DNA from: Tricholoma matsutake
Lineage: Eukaryota; Basidiomycota; Agaricomycetes; Agaricales; Tricholomataceae
DNA length: 64,000 nt
Assembly (NCBI GenBank): GCA_026075535.2
Contig: AP026550.1
Coordinates: 7,502,001-7,566,000, forward strand
Direction of reading: 5' to 3'
Shown piece by piece: positions 43,321-55,269 of this stretch. The notes beneath the pieces were generated by a model. It was given only the letters and a program-made list of their open reading frames with translations. It was not told the DNA's origin and searched no databases. Each line of letters opens with the position of its first letter. Position 1 is the stretch's first letter. A program made the translations under genes and the position numbers.

Positions 43321-45900
43321 ATGAGGAGTAAAGTGCTGCTTTGGATGACTAGGAGGTATTTTGCACAATGGGTAAGGTGTGTGACTCATGGTGAGCAAAG
43401 TTCACCCCTACTGATGGGGAACCTATGCCCTGGTGAGCCAGGACCTTCCTTCCATGCTATCCACACTACTGACCCTTCATCTACTGTATTATTAGGCCTA
43501 GGAATTGAACAAAGCAAACATTTTGGTGCCACAGATTTCACAAGGTAGGCATACCTCTCCCTTACTCCATATTCTCTTTTCTGGCTATAATAACAACTAT
43601 AGGGTCTTTAGGGGGGGCTATCAGATCGTTTATTAGTACTATTATACACTATTTTAGCACACATTTCAGAGGTGGAAGGTCCAGGGAAGTATGTAAGTGA
43701 TAAACTCTCCCACTCCCCATACAGGTGATTGGTACACAGTCCCTCATTCCCAGGTCCCCCAACTCCACTCCCTACCCCTAAATATAGCCCTACATCTATT
43801 TACATACCCCCCAGTAACTGTGGAGCATGCCCAACCTCAGTTCTACATGGCCCTCTCACACTGTTCAGTAAAAAACAATGGTATATCCATTCAGCAGATT
43901 TCTGCAAAACCACAATAGATCCCTCAGTAGTGGATTGGGCCCACAGCAGGAAAGACTCGTGTGGGCCCAGGGTGTGATGCATCCATGTGGGCCCAGTATA
44001 CAGATTCACTGCCGGCGATGATTCTTCCCAGTGGTAATTGCTGAAAAATTCTCAGTGGCAGTAACATCTGAATCACGGTGCCAGCTAGCACAGTCACCAT
44101 TTTACTACATGTTACCACATATACTTGCCATGCAATAAAGACATGTGATACAGAACAATCATATTGGCCCACCACTGGTTTTCTTATAGACATAGACATT
44201 GGCCTATACAGACATATCATTGGTGCTGGCTCCCGGTGCCGATGATCATTGTAGGTTGGTAGGAAAAAGTGCAGCAGCAGGTCAGCAGATATCGGTGGTT
44301 GGATGCATACAGTGTCAGGTCACAGCAGATATGGTTGGATGCATGTGGTGCTGGGACATGCCACACTAGCCAATTATTTTAGACACCGATTATTGATGTG
44401 ATGTCCTGCTATAGATTATGGTTAGATATAAACAAATGTCCCAATGTAGGGGCCAGAATCCAGAGGTATGAGCACACAATTTCACCAACTTGACAGAGGG
44501 TGTAGCTAAGAGTTTGAACTGCTTATGACATATACATGGGCCCATGTGATGATTCCATTTGATAGGGAACAATCATATTGGCCCACCACTGGTTTTCCTA
44601 TAGACATTGGCCCATATGGACTTATCATTGGTGCTTGTTCCTGGTGCTGATGATAATTTTGTCCATTGATTACTTAATCATCCAAACATTCTGTATCTAC
44701 AACTGCATTGAAGTTATGCTATCCCACTATACAAACCTCAAATCCATGCCTCACCAGCCATATAAACCTGACCCTGTTACTGCTGGCAAATTCACTACCA
44801 CATTGAATCAAATAGAGATTGAGCATCAGAGGAACACCAATTTCCTAGAGAACCCTTACCCTACAGTCAAACCTACTGAGTTCCATGAGCAGACCATCAC
44901 TGCTCAACAGGTAGGTTGTGATCTCAGCATTTGAGAGAGTACTACAGGACTACCACCAGCATGGAATGATCTAGCACATGGGCAGGAAGTGCTGTGGTAT
45001 GGAACATCACATCTCTGCACTGCAATCACCGCATGGATCCATGCAGTAGAGAACGATAAAGACTATGATGAGTCATGGTTGGGGTGGGTGTCTGGGATAT
45101 TTTACAAGACTGTAAGTGAACATATTGTGATTGCCAATTATCTCATCACCAATACCAACTTAGAAGGAATTCTTGATGGCCATGGGAATTTATGCCTCTA
45201 TGGGTGGCAGTGCTCCATACACTCACCCGCTCATCATGGAAACCATAAAGATGGTGCAGGATGGGACTTTGTGGCTTGGAATGCAATGATTCTGAGGGCA
45301 AAGATATTCTGGAACTAGAATACATTCCGGTGATACAAAGGTACTTGAAGGTCGATGCTGATGACCCCACCCATATCATCGATAGCTATATCAATTCTTG
45401 GTGGAGTAAACAGAACAATCTGGAGAACTACAACTCATACCCATTTGCTCCACACAACTTCCTGGTGGTTCATCAGCCACAGGCAAGTAACATGTTGTTG
45501 TCCTTGAATTTATCTTAAGTTTCATCAGATTCAGTTCACCTGGCAAGACCTATGGCTGGGCCCATATGCCACTGGTGACATGGCCAAAATACAATTAATG
45601 ATGAAGATCTTTAATGACCTGCATTTGACATGGAAAAAAATGACCGAGACGGTTTGAGAAAATGATGCCCAACTTCAGAAGGACAGGAAATTGTTGGTTT
45701 ACTGGGAAGATGTGCAGAATCAAATTAGGGAGTACCTTGACACTTAATAAGTCATCTATTTAAGCTTTTACTCCCCAATTCACATAAATTTCCACTGGTG
45801 GCATAAGTTCAGGAAAGTGCTAGTGGTTCCCCAGCTGGAAGATGTCAGTAAGATACACAGGCAAGTAACACAAGAGAACAATCATTAGTCGGAGACAGTA
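43321..45900 (+). pseudogene. Unidentified decayed gene(s) upstream of the KDZ3 transposase
   Basis: Short plus-strand open segments flanked by plausible splice signals: 43321-43548 (then GTAGGC donor), 43697-43918, 44690-44934 (YKPDPVTAGKFTTTLNQIEIEHQRN, VKPTEFHEQTITAQQ then GTAGGT donor), 44989-45318 (LWYGTSHLCTAITAWIHAVENDKDYDESWLGWVSGIFYKT) and 45315-45518 (EYIPVIQRYLKVDADDPTHIIDSYI). The 44.7-45.5 kb part is probably coding, judging by codon-like periodicity and the donor sites, but I recognise no domain. Confidence 0.3.
44154..44652 (+). repeat. Direct repeat pair of about 85-90 bp
   Basis: AACAATCATATTGGCCCACC begins at 44154 and at 44568. Similarity continues through ATTGGTGCT and GGTGC(C/T)GATGAT to about 44245 and about 44652. 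The copies are 414 bp apart, within the TGGGCCCA array. Confidence 0.7.
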
Positions 45901-46612
45901 GTAATGTCCAATGAGATTAGACATAGATTAATCCTGACACTGGCCAGACAGCAACTGTCGCTTTTGTGGCAGTCAGCTATTTCCTAACTGTATCTCTTGG
46001 CACTGGAAAAGATAAAGTTGGCACCGGTCAATCACATAGCTCTTAAAAGACTTGTATGCTAATCATGGCTGGTGTGCACTAGAACATGGATAACAAACAC
46101 AGCAATGGTGACACACTGTATGCTGTAGGAATGTGGGAGGATAAGGATATATGCAAAAACAGTACATTGTAGTGACTGAGGCCGGTAGTGATAAAGTCAC
46201 CTGTGGCTATAAGCATACAAGTCAGAGCTAAGTGAATGATGGGCCCTGGTTATTGTAGAACCCCATGAGCTAAGAAAATGTGTATGGGCCCATCCTAACA
46301 TAATACACAATAGGCCCATATGATGATACACTTGACAGAATGATCATGTGGGCCCATGATAGTAAAAAGAAAACAGTATGGGCCCACACAACTATAGTGT
46401 ACAAGCCTTGAATTACTGCTGTTATTACAAATCATATGTTCCTGGTAAAGTTTCCCGGAGCTGAAAAATCACAGAACCTCACAGGTAATGGCATAGGTGC
46501 TGATGGATCAGACAACCCTATATAAACATCTGTTTTATGACACATTGAAACATCACAAGAAACAATTACAGGCTAATGAGCACAAGGTCTATAGAAACCA
46601 TCACAGGCACTG
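45901..46612. other. Non-coding, TGGGCCCA-bearing stretch
   Basis: No open frame of note. Three TGGGCCCA copies lie within 100 bp (46285-46386). Confidence 0.5.
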
Positions 46613-46616
46613 CCGG

Positions 46617-47877
46617 TGATGATGCTCGACCTGGAAACCCAAATAAAACCTACTAAATGGCTTCAGATGGTATAGCACAAGTCAGAGGAAGGATGTGAGG
46701 CCATTAGTCATAAAAAGACTGCTTGTCAAAGCAATTCAAAGCTAAAAAAATGTGTTTCGTGGAATTTCAGAGAATTTTGTGGCTAGATCGATGAATTCGG
46801 AGTGCGCAAATATGTTCGGACTCAAGATCAGGGGACTAGACGAGTAGTGTAATGCGAGGATTTTCAAGGAGTTGCAATAATTCTCAAGATGTCGCAATAT
46901 TTTTCGAGGTGTTGCGAAATCCAACAAATTTTCGGACTATTTCGTGGCTAGATCAATGAATTTGGAGTGCGCAAATATGTTTGGATGCAAGATCAGGGGA
47001 CTAGACGAGTAATAGAAGTGAAGCAAAGGCGAATCAAGGGAAACCAGAGTGAGAATAGCATAATGCGAGGATTTTCAAGGATTTTTGAAGAGGTTTAGCA
47101 TAAAACACCAAAATTTGGACTGAATAAGACTAAACTGAACTCTCAAATCACTGCAATCTGGGAGGAAGACAATGACTTTCTTGTTTTTCTTTGTATCTAG
47201 TACATCTTTTTATATAAAATAAAGAAACTACCTAAAAAGGCTAGAGAACATGAGGCAAACATGTGGAAAACTCGAGGCAAAAGTCAATAGAAGTATATCA
47301 GAACAATAAAGCAAGACTAGAAAGGGTGAATATAACACATGATGAAGAAATAATAAGAAAGAATAGCTAAAAGCAGACTGGCCTTGTTATAGATTGCATA
47401 AAACATTGGAAACTGCTTCGAGCAGATTGTATGCATGCACATGCAGTCGAAATGTGTTCAATATACTCGAGATAGTGTCCCATGTGTCCAGCATGTGTCC
47501 AATGATCATTCAAATAGAAAATACTGTGTCCGAAGATGTTTTTCAAGGTTCAAGGTTTTTCGAAGATTTTTGAGGTTTCTTTGGACTTCATTCATGGCCC
47601 GAGATTGGTGCGATATTGCTCGAAACTGGTTTGGAACTCATCGACAATGTTCCAAGTGTATATTCTGAGCTGTACAAAGGTTGGGGGAATTGCATTATGG
47701 TGGCTGAAGGCATGCAAAGAATTTCGAGGTGTTGTGAAGATTTTCAAAGCATTTTCGTGACTTTGTAGAGGTTTGTAGAGGTTTGTAGAGCTTTGGAGGG
47801 GTTTGTATGGGTTTGTAGAGCTTCGACAATGATTGTAGATGTGTTTTCCAAGCTTGAACAACAAGGTGGACCTATCA
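46617..47877 (-). repeat. Solo LTR family B, copy 1, 1261 bp
   Basis: Minus strand TGATAGGTCCACC...GGTCGAGCATCATCA. Homologous to 60480-61490 on the plus strand. 4-bp target duplication CCGG (46613-46616) / CCAG (47878-47881), again a CpG transition. Internal TATATAAAAAG box on the minus strand near 47215. An internal run of CAAACCTCTACAAACC-type repeats lies at 47765-47820. Confidence 0.75.
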
Positions 47878-47881
47878 CCAG

Positions 47882-48300
47882 TGATGTGCCCACAGTCCCA
47901 GAAACCACATCGGTCAAAAAGTGCAATGATCCAGAAATCCATCTTAATAAGTTCAACATGAAGTGACCAGGTGGGCCCACAATGGTCAAATAGCAAGATA
48001 TGGGCTCACATGACTACAGCATGTCATATGTGATTTGTGGTAGTACAGAACAGTAACAATGGTGTAGTAAGAAACTATTGACCAATTGTTATCACGAACA
48101 CCACTGGTGTAATTTTCCATTGGAAACATTGATGGTAGCTTTGTGAGTATGACCTAGGTAACATGTTAGTATGCTGTAGTGTAGAACAGTACCATAGTAA
48201 CCTCTACATGGTACCATTGTCATGTTTCCTTACTGCCTACAGTGCCTATATAATCCTGGGGATGCTTGTTCAATGATTCTACATCGGTCTACAAACCATC
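47882..48300. other. Upstream region of the KDZ3 transposase gene
   Basis: No coding. Contains the last TGGGCCCA (47972) and GTAGTGTAGAACAGTA repeated near 48045 and 48177. A TATATAA box at 48247, about 50 bp before the ATG at 48301, is a plausible promoter element. Confidence 0.45.
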
Positions 48301-50070
48301 ATGCCTAGAGGACACACTTGCACCATCATTGGAAGAATCTCCCAGATGACTGTTCACTCCCAGACATTGCGGGGACTGAGGGATTGCCTTGTACCAGTTC
48401 AGCAAAGTCCTCAGTCAACTCCAAGGCATAAGAAGGCAAAGAGAAGTGCACCAGTGTCAGGATTGGCGACCACATCCAACACCAATATAACATCTCTGAT
48501 GTCCGATGAACCAATTGAGCATCACCCTCTAAATTTCATTGCAGATCTTGATCCCCCCTCTTCAAAGGTGACTTATTATGGCTACCACATTTACTATGCT
48601 AATATTACCCTCAGACACCTCAAGATTACATCGAAGAATGGCTGCCTAAAAAGGCCATGTATTTGGAAGCACTACTATCCAATGAAGTATCTGATTGCAA
48701 GAAATGCAACTTGTGTGGGGATGATGCCAAGACTGTCTTTTCAATCCCATGTTCTGTACTGACTGCTGCCATGATAACCATGCTTTGAACCCATTTCACC
48801 ACATCGACCACTGGACAGGTTCCTATTTTGAACCAGTTTGGTTGTTCCAAGTTGGGTTAGTTTTACATCTTGGTCACAATGGTGCATCCTGCTGAAGTTA
48901 CTTTCACCCCTTGGCACTGGATGTGGATGGACAAGAGGCTGAGAAAAGGTTTACCAGCATTTATGACCTTGGTCCCACAACTTTCCCAATGCCAATGGAT
49001 TGCCACAAATTGACAGTAATCAATGTTTCCGGTGTACATCATATGTGGGTCAAGTGGTGTAATTGCCCTAATTCACATTAAGAGCAGGAAAATCACTTGT
49101 GGCAATTGGGGCTTAGGTATGATTGATATACTACAGTTGTCAATATCTGACATCAGTACTTTAGGATTGATACAGGGAGCTTCTCAGGGCAAGCTGGCTA
49201 TGGCAAATGTTGAGACATTTGAAGTGGAGAGCCCACTGGGGAGAATCACAGTCTGGCGCCAGTGGCTCATTGGCAGCTGAAATGCATGGTGCGACTGACA
49301 TCCCAACATTCTGTGCTGCATGTCCTCAGCCAGGTGTCAATCTGCCAGAAAATTGGAGCAAGGTTCCTGACCAGTAAGTCAAATTGCATGAATTGGAATG
49401 TATTTAATGTAATCCTACCTCAGAATGGCATACACTCAGACTTTTGTCAGGGATGGAAACTTCACCGCTGTTCATCAGAAGCATGAAAATGCTCACTGTG
49501 ATATTAAGCTCAGTCATGGTGATTTTTCATGAATGAGCCAAATCGCTACAAATCACACCTCACCGTTGCTAATGAAGTAAAAGAGGTAAGATATTTGAAA
49601 GCCTTTCAGTGTATTTACTAACTCCAAATTAGAAACTGACCTGCAATGAGCATCATGCTGTAAATGACTGCTTCATCAAATACAAGGGTCTTGATATAAC
49701 TGGTGTCAGTGCAACTGCTTGTGGCTGCCATGGTTGCTTCTGCCCCAGTGCAGTAGTTGACTTCCAAAAAGGGGAACAGTGAGATATCTTCACAATTTGA
49801 GAGACATTGTGTAACTTTTTCTAGACAAGCAAACATGGACTATTCTTTATCTGAAGCTTTGAAAAACACTAATATTACTGGACTCAAAAAAATCATTTTG
49901 ATTTATGATATAATGTGCCAGTATTAGAAGAGGCTCAGACTTTGGATGGAGGAGAGTCAGTATATCCAGCTACCACTCAGCATCACCATTCTGCATGGTA
50001 TTGGTCTTTTCCATGTCGGTGGCCATGTCTGGCAATGTTTCTCACACTTTTCACCAAGGTTCATTCCCAG
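48301..50070 (+). pseudogene. KDZ3 transposase with CxC2 cluster, 5' part
   Basis: ATG at 48301 (MPRGHTCTIIGR). An intron at 48568-48614 (47 bp) joins DPPSSK to TPQDYIEEWLPKKAMYLEALL. The CxC2 cluster reads CKKCNLCGDDAK, a frameshift, then FCTDCCHDNHALNPFHHIDHW, LVLHLGHNGASC and later VINVSGVHHMWVKWCNCPN. The catalytic domain has FVRDGNFTAVHQKHEN, DITGVSATACGCHGCFCPSAVVDFQKGEQ, LIYDIMCQY, and HGIGLFHVGGHVWQCFSHFSPRF. The frame breaks at the Gypsy2 insertion (target duplication CCCAG, 50066-50070). The continuation is found inverted at 56452-56574. Stops include TAG after CQY and others. Confidence 0.8.
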
Positions 50071-50777
50071 TGTTAAGAACTGATCCTAGAGGTCGCTTCG
50101 GAATCTGACCAGACACTGCGGGTGATGATAGCGGGAGATTGTCGGGTCAATGCGGATTCTGTGCAAGGGGAAACAGAAAGGACTTGGCTTCAGCTTCTAA
50201 GAAGCTGCGCCCTTCACCTCGTCTGGTGTCCTAATTTTAAGTTGAAGGTCTGGAGGTAGGAGCGGGGAAGTGCGGGTAAATGTGGGGAGGAGTACAGGGG
50301 GACTTAGGTTAAGTTCAGGTGAGACTAAAACTTCAGAGGGAGACTAGAGGTTGAGTCAAGTGGAGTTCAAACTCTTAGAGGACAGAGGTTGGAGTAGAAG
50401 GAGGTTTTAGATTGGCAGGGTAAAGTCAAGTCTATGTCGATATACAAACTCAGGAGTACAAGGCGAAACTAACTAAGCTTAAATACCATAGTCCAGAATA
50501 ATGTGGAACAGGAACAAAGACTGTGGCAGTGTCTTGACTGCATAGATAAATATCTAGTGGGAGCTGCACAGGAATCCATAGTTGAATTTGCAATAGAGAT
50601 GGCAGCCCTGGGAAGGCAGCCATGGATGCTGTACAAGGCGGCCTGGTGCACAGCAGTGTGGGCAGTGCAAGGCGGCCGGGAACGAAAACGGAAGGCATAG
50701 ACAAAAGTTGGGTTCGAGGTGCGGAAAAGGATCAGATGGTTGTGGGTTCCAATCGGGTGAGGAATGGTTCTTGACAG
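50071..50777 (-). repeat. Gypsy2 3' LTR, 707 bp
   Basis: Minus strand TGTCAAGAACC...TTCTTAACA with 10-bp inverted ends (TGTYAAGAAC). A TATTTAAG box near 50488 (minus) fits an LTR promoter and sets the orientation. Inverted relative to 56575-57280. Confidence 0.85.
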
Positions 50778-50910
50778 TATTTCCCCCTTAGTGCTGAGCC
50801 TACGAGGCACGTGAGGGTTTGAGTCCGAATGAGGAAGTTGGTTGAAAATTCCGAATGCCACAATCGGTTGAAAAATTTTGTTGACTTCCTACTCCCATCA
50901 CCTATACAAA

Positions 50911-51871
50911 ATGTCCCCCCCAGCAGGTTCTGCTCAACTCAAGCTGGCCGCAATGAAGGCTCAGTATGAACAGAGGGAGCGGGAGATGAAAGAGCAGATG
51001 GAACAGGAGGTGAGGGAACTGGAGGAGGCAGCAAGGGAGGAGGAGCATCAGGTGCAGGAGGTGCAGAAGGTAGAAGAGGAGGCTGCAAAGGTGGAGGAGG
51101 CGCGCCAGGCAGTGGTGCGGAAAAAGGAGGCTTCGGCCACAAAATGAGCAGAGAAAAAGCGGGTGGCTTTGGCTGCGGGTCTGGAGGATGAGGCAGAGGG
51201 GAGCAAATCCCCAAAGAAGAAGAAAGTTGCCAAGACCATGGTGCAAGTAGGGTCGGAGGAGTCAGAGAGTCCAGTGCGGGTGCAGGCCACATTGCCTTGC
51301 AAAAGGTGCATACTGGTTTCCTTTCTCCATCTTCTCTTACTGACAAGTGGCCCAGATGCAAATATCAAAAGGTCTCATGTTTCAAGATGGGTGCGAAGGG
51401 ATGTGCGTCAAACATAAGTGCAAGGAGGTAGTGTGGGAGGGGCAGGAAGCCCCTGCAGCATAAACAGCAGGAATGACAGGGGCAACCTGGGATAACCTGG
51501 AGGTAATGCAACAGGTGATGAAGGTGATAAGGAAAGGGATTCACTGAGGTGGCCAATGCGGTGCAGGAGTCAATGGGGGAGATCCAGGATGCCTTGGACC
51601 CAGAGTGGGTGGAGGAAGAAAGCGCCAAGGAGGAGAGTGACAAGGGTGACAAGGAGGTTGAGCAAGCGGTGCAAGAGTCCCCGTGGGAAAGACATGGGAT
51701 CCACAAGACTGGGCGGCCTTCCAGAGGTATCTGGAGAAAAGGTGGGCAGACGATGGGGAGGAGAGTGAGAGTGGAGGTGAGGAGGGTGAAGAGAAGGACG
51801 AGGGCAGAGAAGAGGGTGAAGTTGGGGGAGAGGGTGATGAAGATGGAGAGGGAGAAGCAGATGTAGTGTAG
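50911..51871 (+). pseudogene. Antisense coiled-coil frame between Gypsy2 pol and 3' LTR
   Basis: ATG at 50911 (MSPPAGSAQLKLAAMKAQYEQ) opens a frame antisense to the element. It encodes a strongly charged coiled coil (REREMKEQMEQEVRELEEAA, KVEEEAAKVEEARQ), a TGA at 51145 (ATK-stop-AEKKR), a basic segment (SKSPKKKKVAKT), and PCKRC starting a Cys cluster that is then lost to frameshifts near 51300-51440. The end is very acidic (EEGEEKDEGREEGEVGGEGDEDGEGEADVV, stop at 51869). Sense-strand readings of the same DNA are Pro/Ser/Leu low complexity. It resembles proteins with Cys clusters encoded beside LTR elements in basidiomycetes, though I cannot name the family. It could be a captured gene. Confidence 0.5.
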
Positions 51872-51954
51872 GGATCCGGTCGGATCCAAAAAAGACTTTT
51901 CAATGAATTTTGTTTCTGACTTCAGACTGAGTGAATAAGTAATGTGGATAGACT

Positions 51955-54900
51955 TTAAGCGGGTAATGGTCTGGGTTTCTGCGGGTAGCAAGTGTGAAAA
52001 TCTGCAAGGAGTTCTTGGGTGTGGTCAAGCTCCATAACAGGTAGCCAGGAGGTCTCCTCATCAGTTCCCTGGTAGCCTTCCCATCGGACGAGGTAGACAA
52101 TCTTGCAGTGACATCGGTTGTCAACTTTGGAGTCGAGGACTTTGGCAATCTCATATTCGAGCTCATCGTAGATGGTGATCGGAGGCGGTGGAGGTTGTAC
52201 TCGATTTGGAATTGTGTTCAGGGAGTGTTTCTCTAGTTGAGAGACATGGAAAACAGGGTGAATGGCCCGCATGTGATCTGGGAGCCGCAGGGTGATTGAG
52301 TGAGTGCCCGGGCGGGCAATGATTTCGAAGGGGCCATGGTGCTTTTCAGAAAGTTTCTTGGAAGGATGGGTGGTGCGGATATTTTCTGCAGTGACATATG
52401 CGAAATCACCAATGTTGAAGTCAGGTGCGGGTGCCCAATGTTTGTCTGCAGGACCTTGATAACACTCTTGAGCGGCTGCAAGCTGTTTCCGAAGCTCCTG
52501 ATGAAGGTCGTCTAAGTCAATGACGAACTCACAGGCACACTGTGAAGCTAAGTCGCGTTCTGGAAAGATGGAAATGTTCGGGTGATAGCCTTTATAACCG
52601 GAAGTGAAGTGGATCCGCATGTCGAGCGCTTTTCCAAGGGAGCAGAAGAAATGGGAGACAAACTCGGATCCCCAGTCGCAAGTGACGTGTGATGGAACAC
52701 CATGCTTGGAGAAGACATGGAGGATGAACAGGTTGGCTAGTTCTTGGGCTGTGATCTCATTGACAGTTGGGATGAAGATGCCTTGTTTGGTGAGATGGTC
52801 AACGATGACCAGGATAGCAGTGTGACCATCAGAGTCGGGTAGTTGCTCAATGAAATCCATGGAGATGGAGTTCCAAGGTCATTCTGGAACCGGAAGTTGC
52901 TTTAGAAACCCGTAGGGCTTGTGTCGAGGTGATTTGGATCTTTTGCAAGTGGTACAGGATTTGCAGAATTCCTGCACAAAGGTGCGGAGGTTTGGCCAGA
53001 CATATTCCCGGCAGACAAGCTGCTGGGTTTTGTTTTGTCCAAAGTGGCCAGAGAGGATGTGGTTGTGTTTGTACTGAAGGACCTTGAGGCGAAGATCTGT
53101 GACATCCGGAACATAAATCTGGTCGAAGTGGCAGAGATGACCTGCCTCATCTATTGTCCAGTTGGGCTCGGCAGGAGTCGGAAGATGTGTGGATGATAAG
53201 GGGTCAAGGGGTAGGGAGGTGCAGATGTCGCTGTGAAGTTTCTCAAGATCCATGATTACTGCTTGTTGAAGGATGGGTGTGGCGAAATAGGTGGTGTGGA
53301 GGGAAGAGGTGAGCTGTTCCTGTGTGAATACAGGTTGGAAGTTGGTTGGGTTTATGGAGGCGAAGTCACTATTTCCCCCTTTGCAGTAGACATCCCAACG
53401 TCTAGTGAGTGCATCTGGCTTGGCCCCTAGTTTTCCGGGGCAGAAGCAGGTGACAAGATTGAACTGGGAAAGGTACTCAGACCAACGGGCCTGGCAGCAG
53501 GTGAGCAACTTGGTAGTGCTGAAGTACTCAAGATTTTTGTGGTCAGTGACCACATCAACCAGGTTTGCGGAACCCTCGAAGTACTGCCACCAGTGTTTGA
53601 AGGCTTCAAAGATGGCCAAGAGTTCCTTGTCATGGGTGTCGTAATTTAGTTCAGCAGGATTAAAGGAGCGGGAGTGAAAAGTGATGGGATGGATTTCTCC
53701 ATCCACAGTGTAAACCAAAAGGATAGCCGCTAAGGCATAGTTGGAAGCATCGGTTTCGAGTACCATCTGTGAGTCAGGTACCCATTGAGTTAAGACAGGT
53801 GCATGAGTGAATTCTTGTTTGAGCCTTTCCAAGGCATCGTGGAATTTCTTGTTGAAGTCCCAAGGTGCGGATTTCCACATCAAGCGGGTGAGTGGGATGA
53901 CAATGTCTGAATAGCCATTAATGAAGCGGCAGTAAAAGTTGCAAAAGCCTAAGAAGGATTGAATATCCTTAACTTTCCTAGGCTCAGGCCAGTCAAGCAT
54001 GGTTTTGACTTTATCTTCGGACATCCGCAGTCCATCCAGTGAAAGGATGAAACCTAAATATTCAATGGTGTCTTTGTGGAACTCACATTTCTGTGGAGAG
54101 GTGTAAAGTCTATTTTTCCGGAGACAGCAGAGGACTTCTTTGACGTGAGCCCCATGCTGGGACTTGTCATCAGAATAGATTAGGATGTCGTTGAGGTATA
54201 CAATGACACAAACATCCAGCATGTCTCTGAAGATGTCGTTCATAAACCACTGGAAAGCTGCGGGTGCATTAGTGAGTCCAAAGGGAACCACCAACCACTC
54301 GAAGGATCCATAGCAGGTGCGGAAAGTAGTTTTCCATTCGTCACCATCTGCAATGCGGACTAAGTGGTAAGCATGCCACAAGTCTATCTTGGTGAACAAG
54401 TGGGCTTTTCGGGGAGAGTCGAGGAGGTCAGAAATGAGAGGAAGGGATAGTGGTCTTTCTTTGTAAGATGATTGAGTCCTTGGTAGTTGACACAAAGTTG
54501 GAGACTACCGTCCTTCTTCTTGACAAAGAGAATCGGAGTGCCATGCAGAGACTTGGATGGGTGGATGAAACCTGAGCAGACATTTTCATCAATAAAGACT
54601 CGTATGGCTTCTAATTCAGAGGGGGAGAGAGAATACATGCGGCCCGGAGGCAGAGGAGTGTTGTCTTCTGTCTCTATCTTGAGGTTGTAAGGACGATGTG
54701 GAGGAAGGGTATCCGCTTTAGTCTTATTAAAGACATCAGTGAATTTGTGATACTTGGGCAGAATATCAGAGAGGTCGGATGAGTTAGCAGATTGGGCAGA
54801 GCGGGCGGATAACCCTTCTGGAGCAAAGGTCATCTGAAAAGCTACTGCCCCAGGAAGTTTGCTAGCACACACATAAGCGGCAGTGTTGATGAAGGAGATG

Positions 54901-55268
54901 TCGGGGGTTGTAAATTTAGGAGGAATGGGGGTTTCAGAAAGTGCAGAGCAGTTGAGGATTTCTACTGGAAGATTTGGGGACAAAGGTGATGTCAGGGGTG
55001 CTGGACCTCTATGATCTGCGGAGCAGAAAGCGAGTTGGCTTGAAGACCAGTCAATCAACAGATTGTATTGTTTCAGCCAGTTATGACTGAGTACGGTGGA
55101 ACAGGAAGAGTCGAGTGAGGTTACATAAAATGACAAATTGAACACTTCACCAGCAGGAAAGGTGACTGGGAGTTTAATGACCTGAGTTATGGTGGAGTTG
55201 CAAGATCCATCAAAGAGTCGTAAACCGATCAGGTTAATGGATTCCGTGCTGAGTTGGTTATCCAACAC
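51955..55268 (-). pseudogene. Gypsy2 Pol: protease, reverse transcriptase, RNase H, integrase, chromodomain
   Basis: Protease-like region at 55268-54900 (SYNWLKQYNLLIDWSS-type: LSHNWLKQYN). Reverse transcriptase motifs: PLPPGRMYSLSPSELEAIRVFI, FVKKKDGSLQLCVNYQGLN, a frame change near 54440, FTKIDLWHAYHLVRIADGDEWKTTF, and the catalytic box VIVYLNDILIYSDD, where the first Asp of LDD is Asn (CTC-AAC from CTC-GAC). RNase H: LETDASNYALAAILL, THDKELLAIFEAFKHW, VVTDHKNLEYF. Integrase: HCCH zinc region (HNHILSGHFGQNKT, CKSCTTCKRSK), a TGA near 52879, then MDFIEQLPDSDG, CDWGSEFVSHFF, HPNISIFPERDLA (core partly diverged). It ends in a chromodomain-like KIVYLVRWEGYQGTDEETSW. Confidence 0.88.
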
Positions 55269-55269
55269 A

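Larger units (their letters stand above)
43936..47979. repeat. Array of the palindrome TGGGCCCA, nine copies
   Basis: Perfect copies at 43936, 43962, 43988, 44537, 45557, 46285, 46349, 46379 and 47972, plus TTGGCCCA variants (for example 44163, 44577, 44605). None lies inside the solo LTR at 46617-47877, so the array predates that insertion. Confidence 0.7.

Noticed and set aside
51365..51991. 208-codon minus-strand frame near the end of Gypsy2 pol
   Set aside because: Ser/Pro/Leu low complexity antisense to the acidic plus-strand frame, with no domain, and it begins beyond the pol stop.
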